Shown in pieces: positions 34,201 through 45,368 of a stretch of DNA of 64,000 nucleotides (its first letter is position 1; each line of letters opens with the position of its first letter). The position numbers and the translations under genes are program-made. The notes below the pieces were generated by a model that was given only the letters and a program-made list of their open reading frames with translations, was not told the DNA's origin and searched no databases. The DNA comes from Sialis fuliginosa (taxonomy: Eukaryota > Arthropoda > Insecta > Megaloptera > Sialidae). The DNA is taken from positions 2,916,501 through 2,980,500 of the forward strand of contig OY540822.1 of the NCBI GenBank assembly GCA_961205875.1. The letters run 5' to 3'.

Positions 34201-35700
34201 CTGAAAACCAATCATTCGTTAGTCAATATAATTATAAATTGCATCTGATGTAACGTTTTACAAATAAAGCTAAAAGTTATTTCCCCAATGACCCCCACTA
34301 AATAATTTGCAAACAGGAAAGATGTAAAACACGTTGCAATGCGAAAATTACTACCGAAGTGGAAACGAGCGTGCGATATACGTACTTATCTGTCTCGATT
34401 CCACTTCTAAAACAAGATGCGCATTGCAATGTGTTTTACACCTTACCTATTTGGAAGTTTTTCACACACCGGCAAAACCGGTGCCGTGGAACTTTCACTC
34501 ATATGTAGTCCGACCCGTCATTTGGCGTTCAACTGCTTAGTTCGAATGCCGGGCCAAACATATGCTCTCTTTGTAGTATTTTGATACTTAATATTGTGCC
34601 GTTCAACCAGATATTAAAAATATTGGTACTCATGCTAATATATTTGACAAATTTGGTGTCACCTGCTCTAAGTTTCACGAACAGTTTATAGAAACATCCT
34701 TCCAAGTACCTTACAGTCAACAAAGAATGTTTTCATTTTATTTGTAATTTATATACTTCCTTCTGAGGTTTAATAACCCAAGAAGGTAACGCTTGTTGAG
34801 CATTGCAGACATACTTCTATCACCACAGCTAGAACCCGTGGGAAAATGGCATTGGCCGATGGCGTGTGTGGAAAAACGCCCTTAGGAATACGTAAAAAAT
34901 GATTATTTACTTTTTTGTGTAAAACATTTTTCACTTATAACTTTGGTTTGAAATTTAGGTTATTTATTTTTTTAGTGCTTCAAATTATTTTATGAAAAAT
35001 CTGTTTTGTTATAATATCTAAATGTGTTCTTATCTATGGACAAAATGCAAACAGATGTGTTGAACAGTTGCTAAAGAAGATGTTCGGAAACTCCTTTCAA
35101 TAAAATAAAAACTTAAATAATTTTATGTATCTTATTTTAAACTATTATTTATTTACAAAAACAATGTATTTTTAATATTAAAAATAAAAGTGGTAGATAT
35201 ACAACTTTAAATAAACAACGCTAAGCATTATTTTTTTTGATCTTGTGATTTTTATAATTATTTTTATAAAAATACTTTTGAATCATTTCTATTACAATAT
35301 TTCTTGCAATTTCTTTTCAATATCCATAGATTATAGCTAGACATTAAAATAAAACAGATTTAAAATGAAATAATTTGAAGCACTAAAACGATATTAAACC
35401 GAAATTTATTTATATATTTCCTTTCGTTTCTGAACTATAAGTGAAAAATTTGTTTTCTGTTTCTATTTTTTTTCTCGAAAACAATTCAAACGACACTAGT
35501 CAAAGTTTTGAATTTTAATATTTTCGTTTTAGTCTTAAAACACCTTAACGAAGTTTAATTTTATAAATACGTAAATATAACACAAATATATACACTCTAT
35601 TTTCCATTTGAGAATCTATCAAACATACTATATGCAACCCTAACCTGTATTTACTAACATGTGATTCAATTTTAACGATCGCTATAGGTATATTACTTAC
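34201..35700 (-). other. intron of zinc-finger gene 1
   Basis: 1500 bp between the GTAAGT donor (35700 downward) and the TTTTCAG acceptor (34201). It holds two small inverted repeats: 34323-34442, with arms GTAAAACACGTTGCAATGCG and CGCATTGCAATGTGTTTTAC, and a weaker pair at about 34926-35020 and 35345-35450. No other gene. Confidence 0.8.
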
Positions 35701-35811
35701 TTCATATTCCTGTTTATAATATTTCGAAAATTCATCATATGTTTCAATATCTTGAAGACAATCGATGTCTTCTATTTCTTGTTTTATATCTTCCTGTGTA
35801 ACTTGAAACAT
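35701..35811 (-). CDS. C2H2 zinc-finger protein 1, exon 1
   Basis: An ATG at 35811 opens 37 codons (MFQVTQEDIKQEIEDIDCLQ onward) ending at a GAA|GTAAGT donor. The exon is acidic and includes an IKQE motif, which fits the sumoylation consensus. A closely matching exon at 50239-50349 belongs to the paralog. The start is chosen because both copies keep this ATG and no upstream in-frame ATG is shared. Confidence 0.8.
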
Positions 35812-35878
35812 TCTAACACAGTAAGTAATATTACAATACAAACTTGTTAAAATAAATGGTTGACATGGCTACTTATTC

Positions 35879-35890
35879 CGCGCATGCGCT
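35879..35890. promoter_or_regulatory. NRF1/Ewg-type palindrome in the promoter of zinc-finger gene 1
   Basis: CGCGCATGCGCT contains the perfect palindrome GCGCATGCGC, the core of the NRF1 (Drosophila Ewg) site, 68 bp upstream of the start codon and in otherwise AT-rich sequence. Such sites are common in TATA-less promoters of broadly expressed genes. Function here is inferred. Confidence 0.55.
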
Positions 35891-35899
35891 GCCCTCCAT

Positions 35900-36510
35900 T
35901 TTGTGATTGCTTGTGTGAACTAGAGCAGTGATACTCAACATTTTTAAATCGTTTCATATGTTCTGGTTTGATTATTTTTTTCCTAAACTAATGATTAATG
36001 TTGCACAATAAAAGGTAAATCACTAGGAACATAAAGTCAGTAGATATGTAGATAGGCAATTGTCATGTATTATATAATAAAATCAACGCCAACGTGAATA
36101 AAGATTGTACTAATAATTTAAATATTTTTAAATAGCCAATTAATGATATATTTTAGGTATTCTGTTGCTAATTACATCATGAAAAGGCGAAGATTTAATC
36201 GTTTTGACAGGGGGCCGGGGTATAGTTGTCCCGCTAAAAGGCGAAGGCTTATTTGTTTTGTGTTGCAATTTTATTATTTATACGTTAATAAAACAACAAG
36301 AATTTCACATGAAACGTATTTATTATTTTATATACCATCAAGAGCAGAAAATAAATAGTATAGAATAGAGTAACCTAACCTAATCTAACAAAAACTAACC
36401 AACCCTAAATAAGAACAGTTAACGTTTATATTATTAGAGCATCAACTCTATTAATTCCAAATAAGTACCTAGTTATTTTTATGTATCCTCTTTTTACTGA
36501 TTTCGTTTCA
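35900..36510. other. gap between the zinc-finger genes, no further gene
   Basis: A hAT-like end, CAGTGATACTCAACATTTTT, appears at about 35926. A 71-codon plus-strand frame at 36143-36358 lacks motifs and is not called. Confidence 0.4.
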
Positions 36511-36519
36511 GTAATACAT

Positions 36520-36886
36520 ACTTGGTAAGTGTAAATTAGAAATTAAAATATAATCATTTAATTTGTGTGTAAAAAATAAATAGGTACATAAATATAAACT
36601 AGAGGTCCATAAAAAGTAAAGACATAAAATTAAATAAAACATACAAGATAAAATTACAATAGTATAATTAATTAATACGTTACTTGCACCAATTAGTTAC
36701 AAATTCATATTTGGTAAGTGTAAATTAGAAATTAAAATATAATCATTTAATTTGCGTGTAAAAAATAAATACATCAATATAAACTAAAGTATCATAGAAA
36801 GTATTAGAAAGTAAAGAATTAAACACGACATAAAATTAAATAAAACATACAAGATAAAATTACAACAGTATAATTAATTATGATTA
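36520..36886 (+). repeat. tandem pair of ~165-bp repeats
   Basis: TTGGTAAGTGTAAATTAGAA begins two copies, at about 36522 and 36713, both ending in ACATACAAGATAAAATTACA and GTATAATTAATTA. The copies are similar apart from small indels. Nothing coding. Confidence 0.75.
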
Positions 36887-37072
36887 TTTTCATAATTTTG
36901 ATAGATATAAAATTAAACACAAAATACTAATCACTAGTTTATTAAATTTTGTGGCGGCATTTCAAAATTCACCAATGACATATCGTTAAATTTGACCAAA
37001 GGCTACTACAACATTTCTAATTGTCCCCATGTTAAATTTCCTGTCTTAATCAACATGAAATACACTGTCTAA

Positions 37073-37675
37073 TCTATATACATATAATAACATGTCCTGA
37101 CTGACTGATGATGAATCAGTCAGTCAGACTGATTAATCATCGCCCAGACGAAACCCCTGGTCCTAGAAACGTGAAATTTTCAGGGTGTCTTCCTTTTATA
37201 ACGTAACCACCCACTAAGAAAGGATTTCTGATAATCAACCCCTAAGGGTTTATATGGGAAAACATATTTTTGGTCGGATTTACTTGAAGCTTAAAATAAA
37301 TGCTCTTCAATACAAACAATGAAACACGTATTTCAGCATTTTCCAAAATTAAACCCTTAAGGGGATGCAAGGGGGTGGATAAGTTTGTATAGGAAAAATA
37401 TTTTTTGATCGGATTTATTTGAAACTTAAAGTAAATACCCTACAATACAATTAATGAAACACGTATTTCAGCATTCCCCAAAATTCAACCCCTAAAAGGT
37501 TGCAAGAAGGTGGAAAAATTTGTATGATATTTTTTTTTTGTATTCACTCGAATGAAACTGCACAAATAATCTACAAGACAAATAACATTTTTGAAAATAT
37601 TTCACCCCATGTCACGTATACAAGTTTGTAATTAGTTTCAAAATCCACGCGAGCGAAGCCGTGGGTATCAGCTAG
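37073..37675 (+). mobile_element. non-autonomous Helitron
   Basis: It begins TCTATATACATATAATAA with CTGACTGACTGA just inside, and ends CAGCTAG followed by T, as expected for insertion between A and T. A short hairpin (CCACG with CGTGG) sits about 10 bases before the end in CCACGCGAGCGAAGCCGTGG, the typical insect Helitron 3' sequence. No target duplication and no coding sequence, as usual for this class. Confidence 0.75.
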
Positions 37676-37767
37676 TATAATATAATTTAAATGATAGATA
37701 ATGTCATTTAAAACTGAAATACTCTATAATGTTATTCATATATTAATATGTGATAGTTTATGCTTTG

Positions 37768-39069
37768 CTAAATTCTTGCTACGTTTACAGCTACAGTCGC
37801 AATGGTCGCATTTAAAAGGTCTTTAGTATGTATTAGTTTATGCCTTGCTAAATTACCGCTACTTTTACAGCTGTAATCACAATGGTCGCATTTAAAAGGT
37901 CTTTCATTACTATGTATTAGTTTATGCCTTGCTAAATTTCTGCTACGTTTACAGCTATAGTCGCAATGGTCGCATTTAAAAGGTCTTTCATTAGTATGTA
38001 CTAGTTTATGCCTTGCTAAATTACCGCTGCTTCTACAGCTGTAATCACAATGGTCGCATTTAAAAGATTTTTCATTACTATGTATTAGTTTATGTGCTAA
38101 TAAATGTTGTTTTTGTTTACCACTATAACCGCAATGGTCGCATTTAAATGGTTTTTCACAAGTAAATGTTAGTATGTGGCATCTTAGAAGATAGCTATTT
38201 TTACAGCTATAATCGCAACGGTCACATTTAAAAGGTTTTTGATTAGTATGTATTAGTTTATGGCTTGCTAATTTCTTGTTACTTTTACAGCTATAATCGC
38301 AACGGTCGCATTTAAAAGGTTTTTTATTTGTATGTATTCGTACATGGCTTGCTAATTTCTTGCTACTTTTAAAGCTATAATTGCAAAGGTCGCATTTAAA
38401 AGCTATTTTATTAGTACGAGTATGAGTTAGTTTATGACTTGTTAACTGAAAGCTACGTTTACAGCTATAATCGCAATGGTCGCATTTAAAACGTCTTTCA
38501 TTAGTATGTATTAGATTATGGCTTGCTAATTCCCTGCTACTTTTACAGCTATAATTGCATAGGTCGCATTTAAAAGGTCTTACGTTAGTATGTGTTAGTT
38601 TATGACTTATTAACTGAAAGCTACGTTTACAGTTATAATCGCAATGGTCGCATTTAAATGGTTTTTCATTAGTATGTATTAATTTATGGCTTGACAAATC
38701 AGAGTTACGTTTACAGCTATAATCGCAATAGTTGCATTTAAAAGGTTTACCATTAGTATGTATTTGTTTATGCCTTGTTAAATTTTGGCCACTTTTACAG
38801 CTATAATCGCAACTGTAACATTTAAAAGGTCTTTCATTAGTATGTGTCAATTTATGCCTTAATAAGTGTTTTTTTTTTTTACAACTATACTTGCATTGAT
38901 CACATTTATGTTTTTCTAATTTTACACTAGTTCTATGAGAACGTTGTTTAGTTAAATTGGACTCTTTGTTTATTATTTCATTATCACAATCTGGTTTAAC
39001 ATGATCTTCGTTTTCTTGTTGTTCGATTCTAGTTTCTGGTTCGTTTTCTTCTTTAATAACCAAGTCTTC
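37768..39069 (-). CDS. C2H2 zinc-finger protein 2, finger exon (exon 2)
   Basis: It starts at 39069 after a TTTTCAG acceptor. The opening EDLVIKEENEPETR matches the paralog's GDLVIKEENVPEIK. With exon 1 at 50239-50349 the product is about 470 residues. Thirteen finger units of the FKCDHCDYSCKRS type follow, with TNERP/TNEKP linkers. Finger 9 has its last histidine replaced by phenylalanine (CHILTF) and finger 10 has CGYSGK. The linker between fingers 6 and 7 is longer (TRTNKIA). After finger 13 a 4-base deletion near 37823 shifts the frame to a short tail, while a 14th finger remains readable in another frame. Fingers are more diverse than in the paralog. A nuclear DNA-binding role is inferred. 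Confidence 0.85.
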   Translation of the reverse strand, partial: EDLVIKEENEPETRIEQQENEDHVKPDCDNEIINKESNLTKQRSHRTSVKLEKHKCDQCKYSCKKKKHLLRHKLTHTNERPFKCYSCDYSCKSGQNLTRHKQIHTNGKPFKCNYCDYSCKRNSDLSSHKLIHTNEKPFKCDHCDYNCKRSFQLISHKLTHTNVRPFKCDLCNYSCKSSRELASHNLIHTNERRFKCDHCDYSCKRSFQLTSHKLTHTRTNKIAFKCDLCNYSFKSSKKLASHVRIHTNKKPFKCDRCDYSCKSNKKLASHKLIHTNQKPFKCDRCDYSCKNSYLLRCHILTFTCEKPFKCDHCGYSGKQKQHLLAHKLIHSNEKSFKCDHCDYSCRSSGNLARHKLVHTNERPFKCDHCDYSCKRSRNLARHKLIHSNERPFKCDHCDYSCKSSGNLARHKLIHTKDLLNATIATVAVNVARI

Positions 39070-39130
39070 CTGAAAACGTAATTCAATACAGTAATAAATT
39101 AAATATGTAATGTTTTACAGATAATTTTAA

Positions 39131-39443
39131 CAGGGCCGTAACTACAAGCCCGGGGGGGGGGCGAGGCAAGAAGTAACCGACCCCCCCCCCAGAATATGCA
39201 AAAATAAAAATTGAAGACCTTTTTTATCCTTACTTGAAAAGGTAACACTTATTTCTAATTTAGATTTTAATGAACTTTAAAGTGCAAAATTAAAGTTGAC
39301 AACGAAAAAAAAAGGTCATTAAAATCATTGTAATAAGTTTAACATTTTCAAGTACCAAATAAAAATAAAAGTTTTACGCTGCCACGGGGCTCCGCTACAA
39401 TCGGGGGGCCCGGGGCACTGCCCCAGTGGTAGTTACGGCCCTG
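39131..39443. mobile_element. hAT-type MITE, CAGGGCCGTAACTAC family
   Basis: Ends CAGGGCCGTAACTAC and GTAGTTACGGCCCTG, with 8-bp flanks AATTTTAA (39123-39130) and AATTCTAA (39444-39451), one mismatch. Inside the ends are CCCGGGGGGGGG and CCCCCCCCCC runs, as in the CAGTGGCGTAG family, although the termini differ. Confidence 0.85.
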
Positions 39444-39451
39444 AATTCTAA

Positions 39452-40780
39452 ACTGATTTTCATTTATGAAAATAACTTTTTCCGGCTGGCCTTTTTAAAA
39501 CTATATTATTAATGTTAGACACCAGTGACGCGTTACATTTTCATGGGGCCCCAGGCAAATTTTAATTTTGCCGTACCTATAGTGTAGTGTTGAGTTACGA
39601 CATTTTTTTAAGAGAATTTTAAGGAGGTAATTCTTGGATTCAACGCTGTCCATGAAAAATAATAATTTTAAATAGGTTTAAGATAATTTAAGACTTTATG
39701 AACAATAAGGTACCTATTTGACTAAATAAAAAAATATGATTTAAAAGAGTTCTAAAGTTTATTTTTTATTATCTTTGTAACTATACGTTTATTTCCGATG
39801 TTTTTTTTGGCGTCAAAAAATTTTGAAATTATAAAAATATCTTTTGACGTGAATAACGTCTAATGTTTTACGCCAGATACTAAGTGAGAATTTCAGAAAC
39901 TTAATGAAACGCGCTGAGATCAGTTAAATTTATAATCAGTACCTATATCTCGACATTCAGAACAGCTAGCTACCACGCGGGTTTTGATCTCAAATTATAA
40001 ATCTCGATTAGATCTTCATACTATAAATAATTCTGGCAAGACATACACGAGTGTATGCCATAAGGGTTCCGAAGTACGTAATACGTGGACTATTTGGAGC
40101 CACTTACAGGCACTATTTTTGAGTAAGAAAAAAATAAAAATATGGTCATATTCTACTAATTGAGATGTACATTTTGACATCCCACATGCCTAGATGTAAA
40201 AATAAAAATAAAAAGTTCTATGACCCCCCTCCCTATTATTCCAAAATTTAAAATTATATTGTTGACTATATTGTATTTGTCGTTCGTAGTCCCAGCAAAG
40301 CCTCGTTACCAAATTTTTTCAGATTTTTTGAACCGGTAGTTACAGAGTTAGAGGGGGGGGGGGGGGGGGGCAAAATAAAATACTGCTTTTAGCCCCCTAC
40401 AAGCACCATTTTTGAGTTAGAAAAAATAAAAAATATAGTCATACTAATTGAGATGTACATTTTGACATCCCACACGTCTTGGTATACAATTTTTTTTTTT
40501 TGGATTGGCTTTAAAGCTCCCTGCAGCACCATTTTTGATTTAGAAAAAAAATAGAATAGGGGTCAAATTCTTTTTTTCTAAAGGGCATCATTTTACATGT
40601 TCAGTAAAAATTTCAAGTTTCTAGCTTATATAGTTTACGAGCTATTTAGCTTTGAGTGAAAATTATCATTCCCCCCCCCCCCCCCCCCCCCACCACAACA
40701 ATTATTTTATTTTATTAAATCTTATTTCGAAAAACTTTGTTCTGTAAGACAGGCCCAAGGAAGTCACTAATAATAATTAT
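39452..40780. repeat. interspersed repeat segment with G/C homopolymers (second copy)
   Basis: 40079-40510 shares segments with 31900-32700 (see there). Long homopolymers occur: about 18 G at 40349-40369 and about 19 C at 40673-40691. The remaining sequence shows no gene. Confidence 0.45.
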
Positions 40781-40934
40781 TGTCAAGGACATACACAAAA
40801 CTTGTAAATATTTGTAAACTTTATCAATATAAGAATCATGTAAATACTGGAAAGGGACAGAATAAAATGTTATGTTAAAGTAGAAACATGTGATTTGATT
40901 TTCAAGAAATATAAAAACTAAAACTGATGTTACA
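40781..40934 (+). repeat. 5' LTR of the mag-like element
   Basis: 154 bp, TGTCAAGGAC...GATGTTACA. It is identical to the 3' LTR except for A instead of G in GGAAAGGGACAG. Confidence 0.95.
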
Positions 40935-40948
40935 TGGCGCAGTCGGTA
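40935..40948 (+). other. primer binding site complementary to tRNA-Ser
   Basis: TGGCGCAGTCGGTA begins at the first base after the LTR. It complements the 3' end of a tRNA-Ser acceptor stem (CGACTGCG plus CCA), the primer used by mag-type and 17.6/297-type elements as I recall. Confidence 0.8.
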
Positions 40949-41091
40949 AAAAGATAAAATTAATAAATACCTAAATAACAATAATCAAGAATCATTAAAA
41001 TTAAATAAAAATCATTAAATAGAAAATTCAAGACAAATAAAAACAGTGTGGATGTTTGAAGATTAAAATCAAGGTTAGTGAATCTATGCCA

Positions 41092-41846
41092 TTAAAAATG
41101 AATGAAAAATATATGCAAACACTGGATGTATCGGGAAATGTGTCTGCGGCGTGGAAATTTTGGAAACAAAAATTTACGACTACTTGATTGCCTCTGAAGT
41201 AAATAAAAAATCAGATGAAATAAAAATAACCCAATTACTCCATCATATAGGAGACAGTGGATTAAAAATATTTAATACGTTTAAATTTTCTTCAGAATAA
41301 GAGGCAACAAAGTATGATAAAATAATCAAGACTTTTGATGAACATTTTTCTCCTAAAAAGAATGTTGAATTCGAAAGATATAAATTTTTTAATAGAAAAC
41401 AAAATCAAGAAAAATTTGAAAATTTTGTGACAGAATTGAAAAATATCGCACTAAACTGTGAATTTAAAGAATTGCAAGATGATTTGGTGAAAAGTATGAT
41501 TATATGTGGAGTCGAATCAAGTCATTTAAGACAACGGTTACTGGAAGTTGACAACAGAACCCTGGATGAAGTAATAAAAATGTGTATGGCGGTGGAAGAA
41601 TCGCAGCATCAAGTCCAACAAATGGCGAATACTTCTACATCTAGTGTAGTTTATGCAACCTTTAAGAATAAGAATAAGTATAAGTATTCAAAGAATGTAT
41701 TTGTATTGATTGTAAAAAATGTGGGAAAAAACATAGCTTAAATAAATGCTCAGCTTATTGTGAAATATGTAAGAAAAAAGGGCATTTATCAAAACTATGT
41801 TTCTTCAAAAATAAAAATGTTCATAATTTACAATTTAAGATTCAGA
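41092..41846 (+). pseudogene. mag-like gag, broken by frame changes
   Basis: A capsid-like part is readable from MPLKMNEKYMQTLDVSGN through FFNRKQNQEKFENFVTEL and ICGVESSHLRQRLLEV (41427-41741 is open). A second frame encodes two zinc knuckles, CKKCGKKHSLNKC and CEICKKKGHLSKLC (about 41715-41805). Lesions: a frame change near 41185, a TAA at about 41298 and a frame change near 41695. It would form the particle and bind RNA. Confidence 0.75.
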
Positions 41847-41865
41847 TTCTGATAACAATGATAAT

Positions 41866-44653
41866 ATGTTTATTGGTATGATTGATTCTGAAAATAGTTT
41901 TAAAGAATGGAAAGTAACATTTTTAATAAATAATGAAAAATTATTAGATTTAAAATTAGATACAGGTGCCATGTTAAACTGTTTATCTAAGAAAACTTTT
42001 TTGCAACTTAAATTAAACGAAAAAGTAGAAATTGAGCAATGTAGTATTAAAATTAGTTCTATTTCAGATAAAAATGTTGAAGTTTTAGGCAAATGTAAAT
42101 TAACTTGTCAATATAAAAATAAAACAAAAGAAATTGATTTTTATATAATTAATTCAGATACATACCCACCGATTTTGGGTCTAGAGGCATGTAAACTGTT
42201 TAATTTAATAAAAAGATTAGATAGTTTAAAAATTGAAAATTCAACAATTCAAAAAATAATTGAAAAATATAATGATGTATTTAATGGAATAGGCTGTGTT
42301 GGTAAACCTTACCACATAGAACTAGACACCAGAATAAAGCCATCGATAAAACCAAATAGAAAAGTACCTTTGCCTCTTTACGAAAAATTCAAAAGTAGAT
42401 TAAGCGAATTACAAAAAATGGGGGTAATAGAAAAGGTTAATAAACCATTAGAATGGCTTAATTCTTATGTTCTAGTAAAGAAAAATAATAATGAAATAAG
42501 AATTTGCTTAGATACCAGAGATCTTAACAAAGCAATAAAAAGGGAATACTATAAAATTCCAACAATTGACGAAATCAGTCATAAAATGCAAGGCGCAAAA
42601 TATTTTTGTACCTTAGATGCTACTTCGGCGTTTTGGCAAATTCCCTTAGATGATAAAAGTGCAGACTTATGTGGTTTTAATACTCCTTTTGGGTGTTTTA
42701 AATTTAAAAGATTGCCTTATGGCATAAGTACTGCGTCTGAATTATTTCAAAAAAGATTCAAAGAAATATTTAATTTAGAATGTTGCGAATGCTATATTGA
42801 TGATTTATTACTTTGGGAAAAATCAAAAGAGGAACTTGCCAAAAGGCTCGAAAACATATTAAAAATAGCTAAAAATAACAATATAAAATTTAATAAACAA
42901 AAATGTGTATTTTTAACTGATGAAATTAATTTTATAGGTTATAAATTTACACAAAAGGGTCTTGAAATTGATAAGACAAAAGTTCAATCAATATTTGACA
43001 TGCCAGAGCCAAAGGACAAAAAAGACGTCCAAAGATTGTTAGGAATGATAACTTTTGTTAGCAAATTTGTACCTAACTATTCAGAAATTAGTTATCCTTT
43101 GCGCAATTTGTTAAGAAAAAATGTACCATGGTGCTGGAACCAAACATGCAAAAATGCGGTAAAAAATATAAAAGAAATATTAAGTAACAGCCCAGTATTA
43201 AAATTTTTTAATGTGAATATGGAATGTATATTATCAGTAGATTCCAGTCAAAATGCTCTAGGTGCTGTAATATTACAGGAGGGGCAACCCTGCGCATACG
43301 CTTCTAAAGCACTTACTGAAACACAAAAACATTATGCTCAAATAGAAAAAGAATTACTAGCTATAGTTTATGGTTGTGAAAAGTTTGAACAGTACATTTT
43401 TGGAAAAAGAACGATTGTTCAAACTGATCATGCACAATTAATCAATATATTTAAAAAAAACCATTAGTTCAATGTTCTGCGCGTCTTACAACGCATGTTA
43501 GTAAAATTACAAAGATATGATATAGAAGTACAGTACATACCAGGTAAAAATTTAATATTAGCTGATGCGTTGTCGAGAGCATTTAACACTGAAAGAAATG
43601 AATTTGATAAACATTTTGATACAAAATTAGAAAAAGAATTAAAATATCAAATTTGTTCTTTAAAAAATGATTCTGAAATAAAAAGTAATATTATTAAAAG
43701 AATAGAAGAAAAATCAGCTGAAGATGAAAATTTAAAAATATTAATAGATTTAATTCAAAAAGGATGGCCTAAAAATAAAAAATTGGTTCCATCATCAGTT
43801 GAAGAATATTTTAAAATGCGCAATGAATTATTTTACAATGATGGTTTGGTTTTTAAAAATGACAAAATAATCATTCCTACATCTTTACGTAAAGAAATTT
43901 AAAAAAAAATTACATTATACTCATTTAGGCATAAATAAAACAATAAGTAAGGCGAACAGTTTATTTTATTGGCCTGGAATGTCAAAACATATAAATGATT
44001 ATATTTCAATATGTGAAACTTGTTTAAAATTTAAGCGAAGCAATAGTAATGAACCCCTTATACAGCACAAAATACCTGAACGACCTTGGAAAAAATTAGG
44101 ATGTGATATTTTTCATTTTGCCGAATATGATTATGTAATAGTAACTGATTACTTTTCCAAATTTCTAGAAATAGCTCTTCTGAAAAATTTAAATAGTAAC
44201 ACTGTAATAATCAAATTAAAGTCAATTTTTGCACGACACGGGATACCTGAAATTTTAATAACAGATGGAGCAACTAATTTTACTTCTTCAGAATTTAAAA
44301 AATTTAGTACCGTGTGGCAATTTAAGCACATAGTAACATCTCCTACTAATGCTAGATCAAACGGTTTGGTAGAGAGATCGATACAGACTATAAAAAATCT
44401 ATTGAAAAAAGCTAGAAATGATAATCGAGATATTTATTTAACTTTACTCCAATACAGAAATGCTCCCATAGCAGAAGTAGGATTTTCATCTGCAGAAATT
44501 TTAATGTCAAGAAAGCTTAATGAAAATTTACCTATGAATAACAAAATGTTATTACCGAAAAAAATTGACATTAATTTAATTAAAAATAAATTACAAAATT
44601 TGCAAAAAACACAAAAATATTATCACGATAAAAAAACATCACCAAAAAATTAA
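41866..44653 (+). pseudogene. mag-like pol: protease, reverse transcriptase, RNase H, integrase
   Basis: The long frame 41866-43467 carries the protease motif LDTGAMLNCLS, reverse transcriptase FCTLDATSAFWQIPLDDKS, LPYGISTASELFQ and the catalytic YIDDLLLW, then RNase H with LSVDSSQNALGAVILQ and YAQIEKELLAIVYG. The second frame (43495-43902) has GKNLILADALSRA. The third (43979-44653) is the integrase core: GCDIFHF, ILITDGATNFTSSE and GLVERSIQTIK supply the D, D, E residues. Frame changes lie near 43454-43484 (two, close together) and at an A-run near 43903. All catalytic residues are intact, so the breaks look recent or artefactual. Confidence 0.85.
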
Positions 44654-44961
44654 AAATTAATGATAAAATAATGGTTCAAAGAAAAAATAAATTGGGAAAA
44701 AGCTACAATAAAAAATTAATATAGACTTAGAACATATAAAATACAAACTGAAAATGGTGAATTAATTAGAAACAGGAAATTTATAGCAAAAATTCCAATT
44801 CAAAAAGGGGTAGACATAAAAGAGAAACAATGTAATCCAAATGAAAATAAAATAAATATCAGTCTAGATGAATCATTAAATTCAAGTGATTTTGAATATA
44901 TTCTACCTACTACCACCTCGAGTGGAAGACAAATTAAAGTTCCAGATAGGCTTAAGTTTTA
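44654..44961 (+). pseudogene. integrase C-terminal tail of the mag-like element
   Basis: Past the integrase frame the sequence still encodes a C-terminal tail with ENGELIRNRKFIAKIP and a final SSGRQIKVPDRLKF before TAA at 44959-44961. One or two stops separate it from the core. The R-x-IKxPDRL ending is common at the end of gypsy pol. Confidence 0.6.
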
Positions 44962-45368
44962 ATTTTAAACATGTATATAGTAAAATAAATTATTGATAAG
45001 TTATAAAATAATTAATTATAAAAAATTATGTTTAATAGAATGAATTATTATGTTAAAAATAAATATCTATTTATGTTTGTTTAGATCAAGCTTGTCCAAC
45101 CCGCGGCCCGCGGGCCGCATGTGGCCCGCGAGTATCTTTGGTGCGGCCCTCATCGGATAAGGGAAAAAAATCTTATAATAATTTAATAAAAAATGAATAT
45201 AACACATAACACAACGCTAAAAGGATTCTACGATTTAAAAAATAAAATACAATGTTTTTAGAATCAAAAAGAAAAACTAGAGGTACCTTATTTGGAAGAT
45301 CCTAATAGTTCGCAGATTTAGCTTTCAAAACTTAAAAAAAAACAGAAACACTGAAATGTATACCTAAT

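Noticed and set aside
35926..35960. hAT-like end CAGTGATACTCAAC near the zinc-finger promoter
   Set aside because: No partner end or target duplication was found, so it stays a note and not a feature.
36143..36358. 71-codon plus frame with KRRRFNRFDRG
   Set aside because: Basic and short, without homology I recognise, and lying between repeats.
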